Below, one piece after another: positions 15,590 through 23,471 of a DNA stretch of 44,693 bases. A program made the position numbers and the translations under genes. The stretch lies in NCBI GenBank assembly GCA_024277255.1, contig JAJRVQ010000162.1, positions 1 to 44,693 of the forward strand, written 5' to 3'. The number at the start of each line of letters is the position of its first letter. Positions within the stretch are counted from its first letter, which is position 1. Under the pieces are notes generated by a model, which saw nothing but the letters and a program-made list of their open reading frames with translations, was not told the origin of the DNA and did no database searches. Source of the stretch: Acidobacteriota bacterium (GTDB lineage: Bacteria; Acidobacteriota; Thermoanaerobaculia; Multivoradales; SZUA-115).

Positions 15590-16603
15590 TCAATGCTGCT
15601 TGTCGCCGCCGCCGCCCGAGTCGTCGGTGTCGCCGGCGATGCTCTCCCGCATGTCGGTGTCGGCCATGACATTGCGATAGCGCATGTAGTCCATCACTCC
15701 GAGGTGGCCGTTGCGGAAGGCCTCGGAGATGGCCAAGGGGATCTGGGCTTCGGCTTCGACCACCTTGGCGCGCATCTCCTGGGTGCGGGCCGCCATTTCC
15801 TGCTCGGTGGCGACTGCGGCCGCGCGCCGCACTTCGGCCTTGGCCTGGGCGACGTGCTTGTCGGCCTCGGCCTGGCTCATCTGCAGAGTGGCGCCGATGT
15901 TCTGGCCGACATCGACATCAGCGATGTCGATGGACAGAATCTCGAAGGCGGTGTTGGCGTCGAGTCCGCGCTCGAGGACGCGCTTGGAAATGTGGTCGGG
16001 ATTTTCCAGCACATCCTTGTGGCTCAGGGCCGAGCCGATGGAGGTGACGATACCCTCGTTGACGCGGGCGATGATGGTCTCCTCGGTGGCGCCACCGACG
16101 AAGCGGTCAAGAGCGGTGCGCACCGTGACTCGGGCACGGGCGCGCAACTGGATGCCGTCGCGGGCCACGGCGTCGATTTTGGCGCCGCCGCCGGGGCAGT
16201 CGATGACGGCGGGATTGATGGAGGTGCGCACCGCTTCCAGCACGGTCTTGCCGGTGCCCTTTACCGCCAGGTCGATGGCGCAGGCGCGATCGTAGGTGAG
16301 CGGAATGCCGGCCTTGTCGGCGGCGATCAGGGCGAGCACCACGTGCGCGATGTTGCCGCCAGCGAGGTAGTGTGCCTCCAGCGGATCGGTTTCATAGAGC
16401 AGCCCGGCTTTGGCTGCGGTGATGCGGGTGTCGATGATCAGCGCCGGAGGGACTTTCCGCAGCCACATCGCCACCAGGGTCAGCAGGCCAACCGGAGTGT
16501 TGGCGACTCGGGCGCGCACCCAGATGCCGATGAACTTCATGAAGACCAACACGAAGATGAAACCGATGAGAACGGCGATGCCGGTGAGAATAAATTGCCA
16601 CAT
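15590..16603 (-). CDS. floA: Flotillin-like protein FloA
   Basis: The ATG at 16603 ([24 protein letters not shown]) gives 337 residues, the normal FloA size; the frame is open to 16909 without coding character. It has an N-terminal membrane segment, then the SPFH-like region ([16 protein letters not shown]...[26 protein letters not shown]) and the Ala/Glu-rich flotillin coiled coil ([33 protein letters not shown]). It ends in an acidic Gly-rich tail. FloA organises membrane microdomains and influences membrane fluidity and protein secretion. It is divergent from the secreted-protein gene at 16827. Confidence 0.93.
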   Translation of the reverse strand: MWQFILTGIAVLIGFIFVLVFMKFIGIWVRARVANTPVGLLTLVAMWLRKVPPALIIDTRITAAKAGLLYETDPLEAHYLAGGNIAHVVLALIAADKAGIPLTYDRACAIDLAVKGTGKTVLEAVRTSINPAVIDCPGGGAKIDAVARDGIQLRARARVTVRTALDRFVGGATEETIIARVNEGIVTSIGSALSHKDVLENPDHISKRVLERGLDANTAFEILSIDIADVDVGQNIGATLQMSQAEADKHVAQAKAEVRRAAAVATEQEMAARTQEMRAKVVEAEAQIPLAISEAFRNGHLGVMDYMRYRNVMADTDMRESIAGDTDDSGGGGDKQH

Positions 16604-16826
16604 GGTGATTTGCGAGAGTTGTGAGTGAAAGCGGATTGTCCGCGCGGCACTGTAGCAGCCCGACGAATCCACTGGCAACGTCGAATCGAAGAAAAAGCGT
16701 GAGTGTCGCGGTGCCGGCCTTTTCTCCTCTTCGCTCAGGGCGCGAAAAAATCGAGTGTGGATGCGCTTGCCCGGGGCGCCGCAATTTGTTAGCAGTAAGG
16801 TGTTCGCCACTCCTCTCTTTCTTCCG

Positions 16827-17750
16827 ATGAAATTGTTTTCCGTTGTTCTCCCGCTGGCCTCCTTCGTGGCCCTTTCCGTCCTTGCCTCAGAAGTGCGGGC
16901 AGATGCCACGCTGGTTTACGGCACCTCGACCGAGAGCGAGCCGGGCAGGAAAACAGCGCCGAGCCACCAGGTGCATATCCGCGGCGGCAAGGTCTCCATC
17001 GCCAATGCGGTCGACAAACGCCTGCTGGTGTTCGATGCGAAGACGGGCCGGGCCACCGTGGTGGATCACGGTGCCAGACAGCGTGCCGATCTGGACGCGG
17101 AATCGGTGGAGCGACTGGCGATGGCCTTGGAGGAAACCCAGCGCAAAGTGCTCGCCGCGATGGAAGACAAGTTGCGCGACTTGCCGAAAAAGGAGCGCGA
17201 TGAGATGCGCCGCGCGATGGATCTGCTTCACGCGGCGGGAGCCGGCGATGACTCGTCAAAGGCTGATCGCCACCGGTTTGTGGAAACGGGCAAGGCCGCC
17301 GTGTTCCGGGGGATGAAGGTAAGCGGGGCGGAAATCCAACGGGGAGGCAAGCCATGGGGGAAAGCGTTGCTGGCCGATCGCGAGGAGCTTGGATTGAGTG
17401 AGGAGGATCACGCCACCCTGATGGCGTTCCAGCGTTTTTTCGATGCACTGACGGCGGCACTGCCGGGGCGGATGCGCCAGCAGTTCGGTGGTCTGAATTT
17501 CGTCACCGCCGCCGGCAAAATGCCGGTGTCTCTGGAAAGGAAGAAAAGTGGCGCGGCGGCGACGGAGGACGACGTCGGCGCGGATCTCGAGTTGCTGCGG
17601 GTGGACCGCACCGACGTCGAAGACGGCTGGTTCAGGGTGCCCGCGGACTATGAGGAGATTCCCCTGCACCCCGTTGCAGGCGGCGGGGAGGAACGTTCTG
17701 GCGCGGGGAAATCGGCAAAAAATACCTTGGAAAAGCAAAATGATGCTTGA
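16827..17750 (+). CDS. Exported protein of unknown function
   Basis: The ATG at 16827 ([25 protein letters not shown]) gives 307 residues with a clear signal peptide. The mature part starts [11 protein letters not shown] and shows a beta-strand pattern ([36 protein letters not shown]), a charged amphipathic helix ([23 protein letters not shown]), and a second beta section. This layout recalls periplasmic DUF4412-type proteins that report on extracted metal or lipid-like ligands, but the family call is only a guess. The C-terminus is Gly/Lys/Glu-rich. It precedes the TpsB gene by 128 bases; co-regulation is possible. Confidence 0.8.
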   Translation: MKLFSVVLPLASFVALSVLASEVRADATLVYGTSTESEPGRKTAPSHQVHIRGGKVSIANAVDKRLLVFDAKTGRATVVDHGARQRADLDAESVERLAMALEETQRKVLAAMEDKLRDLPKKERDEMRRAMDLLHAAGAGDDSSKADRHRFVETGKAAVFRGMKVSGAEIQRGGKPWGKALLADREELGLSEEDHATLMAFQRFFDALTAALPGRMRQQFGGLNFVTAAGKMPVSLERKKSGAAATEDDVGADLELLRVDRTDVEDGWFRVPADYEEIPLHPVAGGGEERSGAGKSAKNTLEKQNDA

Positions 17751-17878
17751 CCCGGTCCGTCGTTTTCGGTCAGATGGAGTGGAAGAAACTTCTAAAAAAG
17801 CTTTTTCAAGTAAGGAACATTGTGTTAATCGGATGGTTCCGGCAGAATAGTTTTTCAGCTTTTCAATCTTACTCAGCA

Positions 17879-19711
17879 ATGAGAGACGTAATCAAAACAG
17901 CCCTGAAAGTTGCGGTCGTGGTGACCGCGGCCCCCTTCCTCGCCACCGCCCAGCAGACGGTGATGACGGCGGATGGCACCGAGTTTCTCACCGAAGCCCT
18001 GCCGCCGGACGTTCAGGCGCAGGTCTTCGAGACCCAGCACAATCTCCAGTCCGGGATCGGGCAGGGGCCGCTGAAGGTGAACACGCAGGGTCAGTTTTTT
18101 CTCAACCCGGAAACCGTGGGCACCGGCGGATTGAGTGAAGAAGTTCTGGTCGACTACCTGCGGGGTGTCGTCATCGTGCCTCGTCCCGGGGATGTCCGCG
18201 CCGAGGGCTGGCCCGGCATCGAGGGCATCTGGCATGACTTCGACGATTTCCCGCCCAAGGTGGGGGAAACCCTCAACGCCTACATCGGCACGCCGGTTTC
18301 ACTGGCCTCGCTGGACATGATGGTGCGCGACGTCATCCGCGCCTATCGCGACTCCGGTCGTCCCGTGGTGGACGTGTTGCTTCCCGAGCAGGACATCACC
18401 CCGGGCGTCGTTCAGCTGGTGGTGGTGGAAGGTCAGCTTGGCCGCATCCGTGTCGAGGGGGTTGACGCCGAATACGAGGACTACCTGCGACGGCAGATGT
18501 CGATTGAGAAGGGCGATGAGATTCATTCCAAACGAATCCAGCAGGATCTGAACTGGCTCAACAAGAGCCCCTACCGCAAGGTCGATCTGATCTATGCCCC
18601 CGGTTACGAGTTTGGCGAGACGGACATCATCCTGCGCGTGGTCGACGCCAACCCGTTCTGGTATTATATCAGCTACGAGGATTCCGGCACCGAGGCGTTG
18701 GGGTTGGACCGCGTGCTGCTCGGTTTCAACTGGGGCGACATGTTCGGTCCCGACCAGGGACTCAGCTACCAGCTGACAGCGGACACGAATTTCAGCAGCG
18801 TGCTGGGCCACTCACTGGTGTATCAGGGAGCTCTTCCCTGGCGTCATTGGCTGACTCTTCTCGGATCCTACGTGACGGTGGATGCCGACCTTCCGCAGGG
18901 TGACGGCACCTTCGTCAATTCGGGCGGCGTCAGTTCCCAGGCGAGCATTCGCTACGGCATCCCGGGCAACGCACCGAGCGGGCAGGTGCGCGATTTCCAG
19001 TTGGGTTTTGACTACAAGTCGAGCAACAACAACCTGGCGTTTGGCGGTGCTCAAGTGTTCGACACCACCACGGAGATATTCCAGTTCATGGCCGGCTACA
19101 ACATGACCTTTTCCGACCCCTACGGCATCACCCAGCTGAGTTTCCGCGGCTTCTACAGCCCCGGTGGCTGGACGCCGCAGAACACCGACGAGGTTTTCGA
19201 CGAGGCCCGCTCGGGATCTTCGGCCGACTACCTTTATGGGGCGGTCAGCATCGAACGCCAGCAGCGGTTGCCCGAGCAGTGGTCCGCCCGCTTCCGCGGC
19301 CAGGGCCAGGGTTCCAGCGCCAACCTGCAGGCCAGCGAGCAGTTGGGTATTGGCGGTTATGATTCCGTTCGCGGCTATGAGCAGCGCATCATCCGCGGTG
19401 ATCAGGGCGTGTTCGCCTCTGCCGAAATTTTCACCCCGCCGATTTCGCTGGGGCACATCATGTCGTGGGAAAATGAGACCGACGAACTGCGCTTTCTGGG
19501 TTTCTACGACTACGGTCTGGTTACCAATGTGGATCGCCTGGATATGGAGCCCGGCCAGGTCAGCCTGCAGAGTGTCGGCGCCGGTCTGCGCTGGCGCTAC
19601 AGCGACTGGTTTCGCCTGCGCCTCGATTACGGCTATCCGGTTGGCGGCAGCAACAACGACTTTCTCGACAACAACGGTCGCATCCACATCGGCGCCACCG
19701 CCAACTTCTGA
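17879..19711 (+). CDS. ShlB/FhaC-type outer membrane porin (TpsB)
   Basis: From the ATG at 17879 (MRDVIKTALKVAVVVTAAPF) the protein has 610 residues with a signal peptide ending near ATAQQ. It follows the two-partner-secretion layout: a POTRA-like periplasmic part from about residue 130 (GTPVSLASLDMMVRDVIRAYRDSG, ITPGVVQLVVVEGQLGRIRVEG, LNWLNKSPYRKVDLIYAPG), then a 16-strand barrel. The conserved barrel motif SVRGY is at 496-500 (IGGYDSVRGYEQR), and the chain ends in a C-terminal Phe as expected for an Omp85-superfamily barrel. Such porins secrete large beta-helical TpsA proteins; no TpsA gene lies within the window. A strong terminator follows 37 bases after the stop. Confidence 0.9.
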   Translation: MRDVIKTALKVAVVVTAAPFLATAQQTVMTADGTEFLTEALPPDVQAQVFETQHNLQSGIGQGPLKVNTQGQFFLNPETVGTGGLSEEVLVDYLRGVVIVPRPGDVRAEGWPGIEGIWHDFDDFPPKVGETLNAYIGTPVSLASLDMMVRDVIRAYRDSGRPVVDVLLPEQDITPGVVQLVVVEGQLGRIRVEGVDAEYEDYLRRQMSIEKGDEIHSKRIQQDLNWLNKSPYRKVDLIYAPGYEFGETDIILRVVDANPFWYYISYEDSGTEALGLDRVLLGFNWGDMFGPDQGLSYQLTADTNFSSVLGHSLVYQGALPWRHWLTLLGSYVTVDADLPQGDGTFVNSGGVSSQASIRYGIPGNAPSGQVRDFQLGFDYKSSNNNLAFGGAQVFDTTTEIFQFMAGYNMTFSDPYGITQLSFRGFYSPGGWTPQNTDEVFDEARSGSSADYLYGAVSIERQQRLPEQWSARFRGQGQGSSANLQASEQLGIGGYDSVRGYEQRIIRGDQGVFASAEIFTPPISLGHIMSWENETDELRFLGFYDYGLVTNVDRLDMEPGQVSLQSVGAGLRWRYSDWFRLRLDYGYPVGGSNNDFLDNNGRIHIGATANF

Positions 19712-19748
19712 GGCATCCAGCAGTGGTTGATCTGAAATTGATTTGATG

Positions 19749-19780
19749 AAAAAAGCGAGCCTGTTCGGGCTCGCTTTTTT
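19749..19780. terminator. Rho-independent terminator (bidirectional)
   Basis: AAAAAAGCGAGCC (19749-19761) and GGCTCGCTTTTTT (19768-19780) are perfect 13-bp complements around a 6-base loop. There is a T6 run on the plus strand and an A6/T6 run on the other. It ends the TpsB transcription unit; nothing is transcribed toward it from the right. Confidence 0.9.
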
Positions 19781-19903
19781 CGTTGGCGGGTTTGCGTCCG
19801 CAAAGATCGCGAATCGGCTCAAGTTTTTCTTGGAAGCGCGGCGGTTCTGCGCTAGACAGAATCTGTTTCCAACCCGATCACACCGAACCCCGCCAGCACT
19901 GTC

Positions 19904-20704
19904 ATGCCGCACGTCGAAACCAACGGAATCCAACTGTATTACGAGGAGCGTGGCTCCGGTGATCCGGTCATCATGATCATGGGCATCACCGCGCCCGGCG
20001 CGGTGTGGGAGGCTCACGCCGACGATTGGTCGCAGCATTTTCGCTGCATCATGCCGGATAACCGCGGGGTCGGGCAGAGCGACAAGCCGGAGGGTGATTA
20101 CTCCAGCGAGATGTTCGCCGACGACTACGCCGGTCTGATGGATGCGCTCGGCATTGAGCGGGCGCGCATTGTCGGTGTTTCCATGGGCAGTATCATCGCC
20201 CAGCAACTGGCCCTTCGGCATCCCGACAAGGTCAGCAGCGCGGTGCTGATGTGTCCCTGGGCGCGCTGTGATCGCTACGCGAAGTCGGTGTTCAAACACA
20301 TGGAGATCTGCAAGGCGCGGCTGACGCCGTCCGAGCTCATGGAGTGGATTCAGGTGCTCATCTTCACCAAACCGTTCTGGGACAACGACGAAGCTCATCA
20401 GAGCCTGCTCGACGGGCGCACTGATTTCGATCCCAACCCGCAGCCGCTTCACGGTCTGCGCGGGCAGGCAGCGGCCTGCGTGAATCACGATGTCGTTTCC
20501 CGACTGGGCGAGATCCAGGTGCCCTGCCTGGTGATCGGCGGGCGCGATGACATCTTCGTGCCGCGCTGGATGGCCGAGGAAGTCGCCGCCGGCATTCCCG
20601 GCAGTGAACTGCACCTCTACGAGAACGCCGGGCACGCCTTCCACTGGGAGGTGATGGACGATTTCAATCCCCGCGTGCGCGGGTGGCTTCAGGCGCACGG
20701 ATGA
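19904..20704 (+). CDS. Alpha/beta hydrolase
   Basis: The product is 266 residues, the usual length of a single-domain hydrolase, with no signal peptide. Motifs in order: VIMIMGITAPGAVWE (oxyanion region, HG replaced by MG), DNRGVGQSDKP, the nucleophile elbow GVSMGS, the acid strand LVIGGRDDIFVP, and the histidine in ENAGHAFHWE. This matches the esterase/epoxide hydrolase/haloalkane-like group, also the 3-oxoadipate enol-lactonase group; the substrate cannot be assigned. It starts 124 bases after the terminator, so a promoter should lie at about 19781-19903. The isomerase gene follows 46 bases later. Confidence 0.92.
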   Translation: MPHVETNGIQLYYEERGSGDPVIMIMGITAPGAVWEAHADDWSQHFRCIMPDNRGVGQSDKPEGDYSSEMFADDYAGLMDALGIERARIVGVSMGSIIAQQLALRHPDKVSSAVLMCPWARCDRYAKSVFKHMEICKARLTPSELMEWIQVLIFTKPFWDNDEAHQSLLDGRTDFDPNPQPLHGLRGQAAACVNHDVVSRLGEIQVPCLVIGGRDDIFVPRWMAEEVAAGIPGSELHLYENAGHAFHWEVMDDFNPRVRGWLQAHG

Positions 20705-20750
20705 GGTCCACCGACAAATCCCGTCAACGCTAACTAAACTACCTGGAAAT

Positions 20751-21614
20751 ATGGCAAGCATCAAATTCGGATCCGAAGTCTACACCTGGTTCATGCAGGG
20801 CACCGGCAAAGGGTATGACAACAAACTCGATCACATGATCAAGGTGGCGGCGCAGGCCGGCTTCACCGGCATCGAGCCCATGGTGCTGGAAATCTCCGAG
20901 AGCGCCCTCGGCTGCGGCAAATACTGGCTCGGGGATTTCTGTGATCCGGTCCGCCTCAAGGACACCCTCGACGAGCACAACATGACGCTCGCCGGGCTGG
21001 CGCTGGTGTGTTCCTGGGACGGGGAAGAGGAGGCGCCGAATGAGCGCGCGGCGGCCGATTTCACCATGGACTTCCTGCGGCATTTCCCGGGCGCCATGAT
21101 GGGCACGGTGACGCTTCCCAGTGGCCGCGCCAAGGATCTGCAGCGTCGCCGACTCAATGTGGCGCGCAATGTCAACGCCGTGTCGAAGCGTGCCGCCGAT
21201 CTGGGCCTCACCTGTTCGTATCACCCGAACAGCCCGCCGGATTCCATCGTGCGCACGCGGGAGGATTACGACGTGGTGCTCAGCAGTCTCGATCCCTCTG
21301 TGACCGGCTGGACTCCCGATGTCGGGCATATCATCCGCGGCGGCATGAACGTGATCGAGACCCTGACGAAATGGGCGCATCTGGTGAACCACATTCACTA
21401 CAAGGATTTCAGTGGCAACGGTCCCGAGCCGTGGGCGCAGATGGGCACCGGCAAACTTGATTTCCACCAGATCACCGAGTGGCTGACGCTGCGCGATTAC
21501 GACGGCTGGATCATCTGCGAAGATGAATGCGAGAAGGCGATCGATGATCCCGATGGCGTGACCCTGCAGAACGGTCAGTGGTGCAAGGATAATCTGGTTC
21601 CACTGGTGGAGTGA
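20751..21614 (+). CDS. Sugar phosphate isomerase/epimerase-family TIM barrel
   Basis: This 287-residue protein belongs to the xylose-isomerase-like/AP-endonuclease-2 TIM-barrel superfamily. Metal-site elements appear in the expected order: GFTGIEPMVLE (first acidic ligand), TCSYHPNS, TGWTPDVGHIIRGG (Asp-x-x-His), VNHIHYKDFSG, and a late acidic pair (IICEDECE). IolE-like inosose dehydratase and hydroxypyruvate isomerase-type enzymes share this plan. The partner hydrolase just upstream suggests a small catabolic unit, but no kinase or transporter accompanies them. The substrate is unknown. Confidence 0.9.
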   Translation: MASIKFGSEVYTWFMQGTGKGYDNKLDHMIKVAAQAGFTGIEPMVLEISESALGCGKYWLGDFCDPVRLKDTLDEHNMTLAGLALVCSWDGEEEAPNERAAADFTMDFLRHFPGAMMGTVTLPSGRAKDLQRRRLNVARNVNAVSKRAADLGLTCSYHPNSPPDSIVRTREDYDVVLSSLDPSVTGWTPDVGHIIRGGMNVIETLTKWAHLVNHIHYKDFSGNGPEPWAQMGTGKLDFHQITEWLTLRDYDGWIICEDECEKAIDDPDGVTLQNGQWCKDNLVPLVE

Positions 21615-22026
21615 GAATAGCGGCTTCGCCGTAGGGGGTAGGGGTTTAGGTTGTAGGGATTTAAGAGACTGTGGATAAACTCTGGAATGAGAAACGGCGA
21701 GTCATTTTGTTGTCTGGCGAGACACGACGAAGGAGTGGGGCGAGCCCCACGACCGAGGAGTAACGAAGCCAGGAAACAAAAGGGCCGCCGCCCGAAGGGT
21801 CACTTCCTTCAACCATCGGCGAAGCCGGGAATGTGAATCCCCTTTCATCTTCAAGATTTCTCGTTTCAGAGTTTTTCCACAGTCTCTTAACGGCACAGCG
21901 GCACAGAACGCAGTGGTAGGCAGCCGCTGTGACAATGGCCCGGCAAGTGCCGACAACTGGGAATTCCACCACCCCGATCGGCGAGGAAGTTTTGCAATGC
22001 GTCGCCCTTGCTGATAGGAAGGAGCG
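21615..22026. other. 412-bp gap containing a MITE-like element
   Basis: No gene is supported here. The first ~45 bases are G/T-rich repeat (related to the aroB-dprA tandem). Then comes the inverted-repeat element at 21661-21890, and about 136 bases of otherwise plain sequence that should hold the promoter of the PQQ-propeller gene. Confidence 0.5.
21661..21890. mobile_element. MITE-like element with 34-bp terminal inverted repeats
   Basis: The ends are 34-bp inverted repeats (21661-21694 and 21857-21890) matching at 31 of 34 positions; both outer ends read TTAAGAGACTGTGGA. TTAA at each edge could be a target duplication or part of the repeat. The 162-bp interior has a second imperfect inverted repeat (TTTTGTTGTCTGGC at 21705-21718 against GCCAGGAAACAAAA at 21768-21781) around a GTGGGG-CGAG-CCCCAC stem (21735-21750). 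No transposase is encoded. A minus-strand frame crosses it and stops in the terminal repeat, but it is short and unconvincing. Confidence 0.8.
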
Positions 22027-23319
22027 GTGATCACATCGATTTTCCCCTCACCTTCCTCCCATTTTCAGCGCGGTTCTTTGCGAAAGCATTCGCGGTTGGA
22101 ACGGGGGGCTGCGACGGCTTTGGCCTTGATGTTGTCACTGGCCGCGGCGGGTCGGGGTGTCTGCGCCGACTGGCCCCAATGGAGAGGTCCGGATGAAAAC
22201 GGCATCGCTCGGGAAAAACTGCCGAAGGATTTCGATGCCGAGGAAATCGTCTGGCGGGCACGGGTGGGGATTGGCTTTTCCAGCCTCGCTATCGCCGAGG
22301 GACGCCTGTTCACGCTCGGGCACGACGGCGGCAAAGAAACGGTCTGGTGCCTGGACGCGAAGACGGGAAAGATGATCTGGTCGGACGAGTATGAGGCCGC
22401 GCTGCTGCCCAATCTGCATGAAGGTGGCCCGGCGGCGACGCCGACGGTGAATGGCGACCGGGTTATTACCCTTGGCAAGGATGGCAAGTTGCACTGTTAC
22501 CAGGTCACAGACGGAAGCCCGCTGTGGAAGCGTGATTTGCTGCGAGACGCCGGAATGCCCAAGCCGCCGGAGTGGGGATTTGCCGGTTCTCCTCTGGTGA
22601 TGGGAAAGCGGGTGCTGGTGGAGGCGGGCATGACCCTGGCGATTGACCGGGAGAACGGGGGAATCCTGTGGCGCAGCCAGCCCTTTCGCCCGGCCTACGG
22701 CTCGGCGGCGAGATTCAAGCAGGAGGGCGCCGAGCGGATCGCTGTTTTGAAAACGGATGGCCTGGTGGTGCTCGATCCGGAGAACGGGGGCACCCTGGCG
22801 TTTGAGAAATGGGAGACGCCCTTTCAAACCAACGCCACTACCCCGATCGTTCGCGGATCTTCTCTGTTCATTTCGACCGGCTATGATCGGGGCTGCGCCC
22901 TGTTTCAGTTTGACGGCCGCCACCTGTTGAAGCGCTACGAAAATGAAAAAATGTCCACTCACATGAACAACGCGGTGCTCATCGACGGCCACCTCTATGG
23001 CTTTGACGGCACCGCCCATCGCGGGCGTCCCACCGAGTTCGTCTGCCTGGAACTGGAGAGCGGTCGGGAACGCTGGCGGGTGCCGCCGAAGCAAGGGTTG
23101 GGTTGTGGTTCGCTCATCGCCACGTCGGACGGTCAACTCATCGTGCTCACGGAAAAGGGTGAACTGGTCATCGCGGCGGCTTCTCCGGATGGATTCACGA
23201 TTCGCTCCAGAGATCAGGTTCTCGGCGGGCGCTGCTGGACTCCGCCGGCGCTCGCCGGAGGCAGGATCTACGCCCGCAACGCCAGGGGGGACGTGGTTTG
23301 TGTGGGGGCGAGCGATTGA
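22027..23319 (+). CDS. Exported PQQ-binding-like beta-propeller protein
   Basis: This 430-residue protein is given from the GTG at 22027. AAGGAG lies just 2 bases before the GTG, which is too close for a normal Shine-Dalgarno, so the true start may be downstream (an in-frame ATG at 22129, MLSLAAAGRGVCA). The basic N-terminus followed by GAATALALMLSLAAAGRGVCA is a signal peptide. The mature part starts with ADWPQWRGPDENGI, the usual opening of these proteins. Repeating blades follow (LFTLGHDGGKETVWCLDAKTGK, RVITLGKDGKLHCYQVTDGSPLW, RIAVLKTDGLVVLDPENGG, LIVLTEKGELVIAA). Most are structural propellers without PQQ; no dehydrogenase domain is present. PVC bacteria have many such genes. Confidence 0.88.
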   Translation: MITSIFPSPSSHFQRGSLRKHSRLERGAATALALMLSLAAAGRGVCADWPQWRGPDENGIAREKLPKDFDAEEIVWRARVGIGFSSLAIAEGRLFTLGHDGGKETVWCLDAKTGKMIWSDEYEAALLPNLHEGGPAATPTVNGDRVITLGKDGKLHCYQVTDGSPLWKRDLLRDAGMPKPPEWGFAGSPLVMGKRVLVEAGMTLAIDRENGGILWRSQPFRPAYGSAARFKQEGAERIAVLKTDGLVVLDPENGGTLAFEKWETPFQTNATTPIVRGSSLFISTGYDRGCALFQFDGRHLLKRYENEKMSTHMNNAVLIDGHLYGFDGTAHRGRPTEFVCLELESGRERWRVPPKQGLGCGSLIATSDGQLIVLTEKGELVIAAASPDGFTIRSRDQVLGGRCWTPPALAGGRIYARNARGDVVCVGASD

Positions 23320-23340
23320 CCAGCCGCTTGTGTCCGCGAC

Positions 23341-23404
23341 TTTACATTCCTTTTACAAAACCCTTACACTCGCCTGACAACTGCGGGAAAAACTGTGGCA
23401 GAAT
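23341..23404 (+). promoter_or_regulatory. Four 11-bp-spaced direct repeats (PhoB-type site) and promoter
   Basis: TTTACA (23341), TTTACA (23352), CTTACA (23363) and CTGACA (23374) start exactly 11 bp apart. As 7-mers with 4-base spacers they read TTTACAT, TTTACAA, CTTACAC and CTGACAA. Tandem 11-bp half-sites like these are how PhoB/PhoP (OmpR-family) regulators bind DNA, and TTACA/CTGTCA-type half-sites occur in known Pho boxes. The last copy, CTGACA, also matches a -35 element, with CAGAAT (23399-23404) as a possible -10 at 19-base spacing. It lies 68-131 bases before the alpha-2-macroglobulin ATG. Confidence 0.6.
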
Positions 23405-23471
23405 CACCTCCAGAACGGGCGAAGTTTTCCTATTCTCGAATCGATTTGTCCTCCTTACCTCATCCACTCCC

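Noticed and set aside
17795..17806. AAAAAGCTTTTT palindrome before the TpsB gene
   Set aside because: There is no loop, so it is unlikely to act as an RNA hairpin, and it is too simple to claim as an operator.
19743..19976. 77-residue frame starting MMKKASLFGLAFFVGG
   Set aside because: Its beginning lies inside a perfect 13-bp terminator hairpin, and it overlaps the hydrolase gene; the hydrophobic start is a by-product of the hairpin sequence.
21661..21972. 103-residue minus-strand frame across the MITE-like element
   Set aside because: It stops in the terminal repeat, has no domain, and is better explained as an open frame within a repeated element. It could be a relic, but coding cannot be supported.
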